Below are positions 7,554-10,953 of a DNA stretch of 10,953 nt, one piece after another. The notes under the pieces were generated by a model. That model did not search any database. It saw only the letters and a program-made list of their open reading frames with translations, and had not been told where the DNA came from. This DNA comes from Methylacidiphilaceae bacterium (GTDB lineage: Bacteria; Verrucomicrobiota; Verrucomicrobiia; Methylacidiphilales; Methylacidiphilaceae). Each line of letters begins with the position of its first letter. The stretch's first letter is position 1. A program made the position numbers and the translations under genes. The stretch is from positions 1 to 10,953 of the forward strand of contig JAQUAR010000024.1 of assembly GCA_028687155.1 (NCBI GenBank), given 5' to 3'.

Positions 7554-8222
7554 TCAGTCGCCTTCCTGGTTCCCGAGAGACGCGGCTCCTACCCGCTCCT
7601 CGTCCGCCATGGAGCGGCCCGTAAAACGAAGCAGGAGCATTTCAAGCTTGGTGGAAGCGGCTTCCATCTGGCGGCGCATGGTCTCCATCTGGGAGCTGAA
7701 AAAGTTAAGAGGGACGATGGCAGCGATCGCCACCGTCAGACCGAAACTCACGGCGATCAGCGATTCCGCCACGCCTCCGGTAATAGCCGCCTGCTTACCC
7801 GCCAGTTCCCCACCGCCCACGATGCTGAACGCGCGCATCATGCCCGTGACGGTGCCCAGGAGCCCGAGCAGCGGTCCTAGGGTTACGGCGGTGTCGAGAA
7901 CGACCAGCCCCTTATTGTAGCGGTCAAGCTGGGCGTTGGCGGCTTCCAGCAGCGCATCGGAAACAGACCCATCCTTGTGCCGTAAACCTTCCATGAGCAG
8001 GCGCACCACCGGATCCTTCGATTTTTCCCCGGCCGCAAGCGCCTGACCGAAGCGACCTTGCTCGGCCAGCTCGAAAATCTTCCGCACGAGGTTGATGTCC
8101 TTCCGCCGTGCCTCGGTCAAAAGGAAGAGGCAGCGCTCGAAGAGCACAGCCACGGTCGCGATCGAGAGGAGCAGGATCGGCCACATGATCGGACCGCCCT
8201 TGAGAAACAATTGATAAATCAT
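7554..8222 (-). CDS. exbB: ExbB/TolQ/MotA-family proton channel protein
   Basis: A 222-residue inner-membrane protein that forms the pentameric proton channel around ExbD. Membrane helices are at about residues 12-35, 108-132 and 152-176, with a large cytoplasmic loop between the first two, as in the family. The TM2 signature is GPLLGLLGTVTGMM (residues 116-129), with the pore threonine T124. TM3 reads GVAESLIAVSFGLTVAIAA and keeps the conserved glutamate (E153). At the position of the second pore threonine (T181 in E. coli ExbB, ATA context) I read V158, followed by S159. The start at 8222 lacks a strong Shine-Dalgarno sequence. The gene precedes exbD and may be co-transcribed with the yqj-like genes 163 bases upstream. 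Confidence 0.93.
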   Translation of the reverse strand: MIYQLFLKGGPIMWPILLLSIATVAVLFERCLFLLTEARRKDINLVRKIFELAEQGRFGQALAAGEKSKDPVVRLLMEGLRHKDGSVSDALLEAANAQLDRYNKGLVVLDTAVTLGPLLGLLGTVTGMMRAFSIVGGGELAGKQAAITGGVAESLIAVSFGLTVAIAAIVPLNFFSSQMETMRRQMEAASTKLEMLLLRFTGRSMADEERVGAASLGNQEGD

Positions 8223-8385
8223 GGATCTACAAATAGTTGACCAGAAGAAAGCTACGAGCCGCGGACCCCGCAGCGGACGTCACGCACGATCCAGTGTTGC
8301 CCTTTTTCGAAATCCACCCATTGCGTCAGTATTCGATCTCTACTCGAGGCCGCTGCACGAGGCAAGGCCAAATTGGTGCCTGCCG
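8223..8385. other. Gap between yqjK-like gene and exbB
   Basis: The flanking genes point the same way (minus strand), so this 163-base stretch would hold the exbB promoter if exbBD is a separate unit. I see no clear -35/-10 pair or terminator. An imperfect inverted repeat (GGCAAGGC at 8361-8368 and GCCTGCC at 8378-8384) lacks a T-run. Short open frames here have no protein-like character. Confidence 0.3.
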
Positions 8386-8688
8386 TCAGGCTCTACCCCG
8401 GCTTTTCCGCAATAGATGACCTCCAACCCAGCGCCCCACCATCAACGCTAGTCGAGCCCGCTCTGCCCAAGAAAGGAAGCGGAGTACGGAAAGCGGGGAG
8501 CTTTTGGCTTTCTTGGGCGTCTGTAGCTTCCATTCATCCTGAAGCTCACGGAAAAGCCGCAACCCGGGACGAACCACCTGCGCCAAGCGCCAGCCGACTT
8601 CCAGAACTCGGACAGGAGTCCGCAGCTCCTCGAGAGAGTCACGTAACTCGGTTCGCTGCTGCTCGCAGGCAGCGAGGAGTTCCTGCAC
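8386..8688 (-). CDS. Small basic YqjK-like protein of unknown function
   Basis: About 100 residues from a GTG start at 8688, rich in arginine, glutamate and leucine. The N-terminal third is an acidic/basic helix that could form a coiled coil (ELLAACEQQRTELRDSLEEL). The C-terminal part holds ARLALMVGRWVGGHLLRKSRGRA, a weakly hydrophobic segment with a basic tail. I recognise no catalytic motif. Its place directly after a yqjD-yqjE-like pair, its small size and its basic character recall enterobacterial YqjK, but sequence similarity is faint. The frame is open back to an ATG at 8796, but that would overlap the yqjE-like gene by 97 bases; the GTG begins 11 bases after that gene's stop and has a purine-rich stretch upstream. 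A GTG at 8727 is another option. Confidence 0.5.
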   Translation of the reverse strand: MQELLAACEQQRTELRDSLEELRTPVRVLEVGWRLAQVVRPGLRLFRELQDEWKLQTPKKAKSSPLSVLRFLSWAERARLALMVGRWVGGHLLRKSRGRA

Positions 8689-8699
8689 TCTCTCTTCTC

Positions 8700-9098
8700 T
8701 TACTTCCTTGCGCGATCGTGCAACCACGCGACGTCCTTCCCTAATTCCTGAATGGTCTGAGCAAACGGGGTCCTCAATGCTTTCAGCCGCTTCCATACGC
8801 GCGTTCCCGTAAAGATCATCGCTCCCAGACAGGCAATTCCCATCGTACCGACGGTGAGGGTTCGGGCCATTGGATCATCCCAGGTCAGGGAGAGGAGCGC
8901 AATGCCCAGCCAGAGAACGGAGAGAGCCGCGAGCAAAAGTCCCGCTCCCAACCAGAGCAGCAGACGGAGGAGCTGCTCGATCTCCATTTGAAGCTCTACG
9001 GCAAAGAGCTCCAGCCGGACCGCCATCAGTCGGAGCAGCAGGGTGAGAAGCTTCTGCCCCGAGCCGCCGGCGCCAGCGCGCTGCTGCGCTTCCGTCAT
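8700..9098 (-). CDS. YqjE-like/holin-X-like two-helix membrane protein
   Basis: A 132-residue protein with two adjacent membrane helices (about residues 46-72 and 80-99) joined by a short LTWDDPMART turn. It has a glycine-rich N-terminus, an amphipathic helix (residues 16-43, LLTLLLRLMAVRLELFAVEL), and a charged cytoplasmic tail. This matches the YqjE/'phage holin family' type of chromosomal small membrane proteins, in which the name holin comes from similarity and does not indicate lysis. Its ATG follows immediately after the TAG of the yqjD-like gene with no spacing and no clear Shine-Dalgarno sequence, which suggests translational coupling. Its role is unknown; in E. coli the neighbour YqjD tethers ribosomes to the membrane in stationary phase, so an envelope-linked role is a reasonable inference. 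Confidence 0.78.
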   Translation of the reverse strand: MTEAQQRAGAGGSGQKLLTLLLRLMAVRLELFAVELQMEIEQLLRLLLWLGAGLLLAALSVLWLGIALLSLTWDDPMARTLTVGTMGIACLGAMIFTGTRVWKRLKALRTPFAQTIQELGKDVAWLHDRARK

Positions 9099-9404
9099 CT
9101 AACGGCGACTGAGCAGCGCTCCGAGCAGCACCCCGAAAACCACCCCAAGACCGACCGCCTCATAAGGATGATCGCGCACCGTTCGATCAATTTCCTGCAC
9201 TCCTCCCAAAGCACGATCCGCAAGACGGTCTTCCCGATCGCCCAGATACTCGCGCAGAGAACTGATGCGCGCAGTCAAGCGCTCCTGCACGTCGCGCGCC
9301 TTATCCCCGAGATTGCCCGTCGATTCCTTCATGAGAATTTCCGCGTCGTGGATAACCTCACGAACATCATTGAGTAGCTTCTGCCTAGTGATCACTTCAT
9401 TCAT
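9099..9404 (-). CDS. DUF883 (ElaB/YqjD-like) membrane-anchored protein
   Basis: A 101-residue protein with the DUF883 plan: a long charged helical N-terminal part (residues 1-75, including LLNDVREVIHDAEILMKES with family-like spacing) and a C-terminal membrane anchor, VGLGVVFGVLLGALL, closed by SRR, very like the LLSRR end of E. coli YqjD. Family members are tail-anchored in the inner membrane; E. coli YqjD and ElaB bind ribosomes and rise in stationary phase under RpoS. The start at 9404 is set by AAGGAGG at 9417-9411 with a 6-base spacer. It is the first gene of a three-gene minus-strand cluster and is divergent from the CnrY-like gene. Family call is good; the ribosome role here is inferred only. 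Confidence 0.85.
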   Translation of the reverse strand: MNEVITRQKLLNDVREVIHDAEILMKESTGNLGDKARDVQERLTARISSLREYLGDREDRLADRALGGVQEIDRTVRDHPYEAVGLGVVFGVLLGALLSRR

Positions 9405-9410
9405 GCCATG

Positions 9411-9417
9411 CCTCCTT
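9411..9417 (-). promoter_or_regulatory. Strong ribosome binding site of the yqjD-like gene
   Basis: Minus-strand AAGGAGG lies 6 bases before the ATG at 9404. An earlier ATG at 9410 within the spacer is followed almost at once by TGA in its own frame, so the site fixes the start at 9404. Confidence 0.8.
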
Positions 9418-9444
9418 ACGGTCCTGGGCTAACAGTAGCAGAGG

Positions 9445-9450
9445 ATTACA
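9445..9450 (-). promoter_or_regulatory. Possible -10 element for the yqjD-like gene
   Basis: Minus-strand TGTAAT differs from TATAAT at one base and would start a transcript about 34 bases ahead of the gene. No good -35 hexamer sits 17 bases upstream, so this is weak. Confidence 0.22.
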
Positions 9451-9566
9451 CAAGGGTGCAAGCCAGGCTTTTCTTCCGTGCCTTTCGAGCAAGGGCCGAC
9501 GGGGTTCCCCCTTTGCGGGCGATCCCGGGGCGGCGGAATCGTAAGACCCTCGTTCTGATTTTGCGC

Positions 9567-9595
9567 GGGAAAAGCTGCCCTGGAGTGTTTACACT
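9567..9595 (+). promoter_or_regulatory. Possible promoter of the CnrYXH-like operon
   Basis: GGGAAAA at 9567-9573 resembles the GGAA-type -35 element favoured by many ECF sigma factors, and TACACT at 9590-9595 lies 16 bases after it. Transcription would start about 15 bases before the first ATG. Self-activation by the encoded sigma factor would be typical of this module, but the match is by eye only. Confidence 0.25.
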
Positions 9596-9616
9596 GATGG
9601 AGACGAGAGGCAGGAG

Positions 9617-9913
9617 ATGAGCCGCGATCCGTTGGATGATCTATTACAGAACTGGCGTCCGGAAGGTCGTCTTCCGGTCCGATTTCAAGCCGAGGTCTGG
9701 GAGCGGGTCGCGGGGCGCTCGCGGGAAGCCGTTCCTGCCCCTCGCCTGAGCCGGGGAGCCTGGTTCCTGTTTGTTGCCGCCGTCCTCCACGCCGTTCTGC
9801 TCGCGACAGGCCAAGCAAGCCGATGGGAGAAGAAACGATGGGCGGAGCTGAAAGCCGAATACTTCCAGCAGATCGACCCCCAAGCCTTGGCGGCAGCACA
9901 GAGGAGACCGTGA
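9617..9913 (+). CDS. Small one-helix membrane protein, candidate CnrY-like anti-sigma factor
   Basis: A 98-residue protein with a cytoplasmic N-terminal half (residues 1-46), one membrane helix (about 48-64, WFLFVAAVLHAVLLAT) and a short charged periplasmic tail. The N-terminus carries an amphipathic segment with tryptophans and leucines (LDDLLQNW, residues 6-13, and FQAEVWERV, 23-31), the sort of short helices by which CnrY-type anti-sigma factors wrap their sigma factor. It lacks the zinc-binding HxxxCxxC of ZAS anti-sigma proteins. Length and topology match CnrY (about 95 residues), and it is followed by a CnrX-like sensor and an ECF sigma gene. A GAGAGG at 9605-9610 can serve as ribosome binding site. 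The role is inferred mainly from context, as such short proteins diverge quickly. Confidence 0.62.
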   Translation: MSRDPLDDLLQNWRPEGRLPVRFQAEVWERVAGRSREAVPAPRLSRGAWFLFVAAVLHAVLLATGQASRWEKKRWAELKAEYFQQIDPQALAAAQRRP

Positions 9914-10359
9914 AACGGATCTTCCTGCTCGCCGGCCCGATCGTCCTCATCGCGTCCTTGGTCTATGCAGTAACGCTCTTCTTCGATCTGGCCCCGGCCC
10001 GACAGGTTGCCAGCGGTCCCGACGCGGGGTTGCAATGGCTTCGCCGCGAGCTTCACCTCTCCGACCAGCAGTTTGCGGCAATCGCCCGCCTCCAAGAAGC
10101 GCACCGCCCTCGCTGCCAGGCAATGTGCCGGCAGATTCTCGCCGCCGACGCGAAGCTCGAAGCCCTGTTGCGGGAAAACCGCTCGATCACGCCGGAAATC
10201 CTAGCCGCCATGGCCGAGCGCGACCGGCTCCGCTCCGACTGCCGCCAAGCATTCCTCCAGCACGTCTACGCGGTGAGCGAAGAACTCTCGCCCAAACAGC
10301 AGCAACACTACCTCACCCTTGTCTCAAATGAGCTTTTGGGCTTCGATCCAACTCCGTAG
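9910..10359 (+). CDS. Periplasmic Spy/CnrX-like sensor protein, membrane-anchored
   Basis: A 149-residue protein with an uncleaved-looking N-terminal anchor (residues 4-25) and a helical periplasmic domain of the heavy-metal sensor/Spy-CpxP type. Diagnostic stretches are LRRELHLSDQQFAAIARLQE (residues 44-63) and HVYAVSEELSPKQQQHYL (118-135), the LxLSxxQ and LSPxQ elements that bracket the helical hairpins. In the module known from CnrYXH, the sensor holds the anti-sigma protein in the periplasm and releases the sigma factor when it binds metal. Compared with CnrX from memory, E63 and H118 are kept, while the two N-terminal histidines and the distal methionine are not. C69, C73 and C111 may offer another site. 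I chose the GTG at 9910, overlapping the upstream stop as GTGA with GAGGAG upstream; an ATG at 9823 would add 29 residues inside the previous gene. Confidence 0.75.
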   Translation: MKRIFLLAGPIVLIASLVYAVTLFFDLAPARQVASGPDAGLQWLRRELHLSDQQFAAIARLQEAHRPRCQAMCRQILAADAKLEALLRENRSITPEILAAMAERDRLRSDCRQAFLQHVYAVSEELSPKQQQHYLTLVSNELLGFDPTP

Positions 10360-10372
10360 CCCAGGGCGAAAC

Positions 10373-10380
10373 GGGAGAAG
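10373..10380 (+). promoter_or_regulatory. Ribosome binding site of the sigma factor gene
   Basis: GGGAGAAG lies 6 bases before the ATG at 10387 and supports that start. The gene is thus translated from its own site after a 27-base gap, unlike the overlapping pair before it. Confidence 0.6.
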
Positions 10381-10386
10381 CGGGTC

Positions 10387-10953
10387 ATGACCACGCCAGA
10401 TCCCGACTGGGAGCTCATGGCTCGGCTCGCCAAGGGGAACGATCAAGCCTTAAGCGCCCTCATGGACCGCTGGCAGGAGAGGCTTTTTTTCTTTCTCTGC
10501 CGGCTTACCGGCAATGCGGCCTCGGCAGCCGATCTCGCGCAGGAAACCTTCATTCGCGTCTACGAAGCCCGGAACAAAGTCCGACCGAAGGGCCGCTTCT
10601 CGACTTGGCTCTTCACGATTGCCACGAACCTGAGCCGCAACTTGGCCCGATGGCGCCGGCGGCATCCCACGGTTTCCCTGGACGCTCCCGGAGAGAGAGA
10701 ACAATCGCGTCCCCCCGAGGAACTCCTTGGGTCGGAAACTGCTCCGGGAGCTCAGCTGGAGAGGCGGGAAATCTGTGAGCAGGTCCGCGCGGCGGTCCTT
10801 TTGCTGCCTGAACCGCTCAAGGAAACCTTGATTCTTTTCGAGTACGAGGATCTCTCCTACGAAGAGATTGCGCAGGTTCTCGGCTGCTCCCGTAAAATCG
10901 TGGAGATGCGCCTCTACCGAGCGCGGAAAAGCTTGCGAAAGGCGCTTGCCCGC
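10387..10953 (+). CDS. ECF-type RNA polymerase sigma factor (3' end outside window)
   Basis: An open frame of 189 codons with no stop before the window edge, encoding a group 4 sigma factor (usually 170-200 residues, so little is missing). The sigma-2 domain spans about residues 8-92: MDRWQERLFFFLCRLTGN, then the core-binding and -10 regions ADLAQETFIRVYEA (48-61) and FSTWLFTIATNLSRNLARW (71-89). A linker of about 93-125 leads to sigma-4 at about 128-187, with LPEPLKETLILFEYEDLSYEEIA and the -35 recognition helix-turn-helix GCSRKIVEMRLYRARKSL (166-183). The recognition helix reads RKIVEMRLYRAR instead of the more common xGTVKSRLxRAR. It follows the membrane anti-sigma and sensor candidates, so its activity is probably controlled by them at the membrane. 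Likely targets, such as metal efflux genes, would lie beyond the right edge. Confidence 0.95.
   Translation, partial: MTTPDPDWELMARLAKGNDQALSALMDRWQERLFFFLCRLTGNAASAADLAQETFIRVYEARNKVRPKGRFSTWLFTIATNLSRNLARWRRRHPTVSLDAPGEREQSRPPEELLGSETAPGAQLERREICEQVRAAVLLLPEPLKETLILFEYEDLSYEEIAQVLGCSRKIVEMRLYRARKSLRKALAR

Larger units (their letters stand above)
9405..9616. other. Divergent intergenic control region
   Basis: The 212 bases between the yqjD-like gene (minus) and the CnrY-like gene (plus) must contain both promoters. Candidate elements are listed separately. A plus-strand open frame from 9408 to 9620 crosses it, but its translation is arginine/proline-rich with no recognisable domain, so I treat the region as non-coding. 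Confidence 0.5.

Noticed and set aside
6511..7920. Open frame of 469 codons on the plus strand crossing the RND 3' end and the exbD/exbB genes
   Set aside because: It overlaps three genes with clear family motifs in other frames, and its own translation has no recognisable features.
8700..9098. Phage holin, and therefore a prophage remnant
   Set aside because: Similarity to the holin-type family is shared by ordinary chromosomal YqjE proteins, and there are no phage genes nearby; the yqjD-like partner explains the context.
9408..9620. Short plus-strand frame in the divergent control region
   Set aside because: Its start lies inside the yqjD-like ribosome binding site region, the product is arginine-rich with no domain, and the region must hold two promoters.
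9823..9909. ATG at 9823 as the start of the CnrX-like gene
   Set aside because: It would add 29 residues before the membrane anchor and overlap the previous gene by 91 bases; the GTG at 9910 gives the anchor at the N-terminus and the family length.

Overview
The window reads as ordinary chromosomal DNA of a Gram-negative, GC-rich bacterium. An outer-membrane channel gene, an RND pump, ExbB/ExbD and periplasmic sensor-type proteins all imply two membranes. The style would fit a Verrucomicrobiota relative such as an acidophilic methanotroph of the Methylacidiphilae, but this is only a guess; nothing in the window proves a lineage. I see no rRNA, tRNA, CRISPR array, insertion sequence or phage module.

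Layout. (1) 1-1765, plus strand: the 3' end of aroC (chorismate synthase), then plsY and gpsA, each joined to the gene before by a 4-base ATGA stop/start overlap. GpsA makes sn-glycerol-3-phosphate and PlsY acylates it, so the last two genes cover consecutive steps in phospholipid synthesis. (2) 1941-6952, plus strand: a small YgaP-like/DUF2892 membrane protein, a TolC-family outer-membrane channel and a 1078-residue RND pump. The usual periplasmic adaptor gene is absent. (3) 7099-8222, minus strand: exbB then exbD, convergent with the RND gene and without a tonB. (4) 8386-9404, minus strand: three small genes resembling the yqjD-yqjE-yqjK cluster of enterobacteria (DUF883 ribosome/membrane anchor, two-helix YqjE/holin-like protein, and a short basic protein). 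(5) 9617 to the right edge, plus strand: a 98-residue one-helix protein, a 149-residue periplasmic Spy/CnrX-like sensor and an ECF sigma factor that runs off the window.

The most interesting part is block 5. Its gene order, protein sizes and topology match the CnrY-CnrX-CnrH transmembrane signalling module (membrane anti-sigma factor, periplasmic metal sensor, ECF sigma factor) known for cobalt/nickel resistance in Cupriavidus metallidurans. By a from-memory alignment, however, several metal ligands of CnrX are changed and three cysteines are present, so the signal sensed may differ. The target genes may lie beyond the right edge. An RND pump lies 2.7 kb to the left on the same strand, but a link between it and this sigma factor is only speculation.
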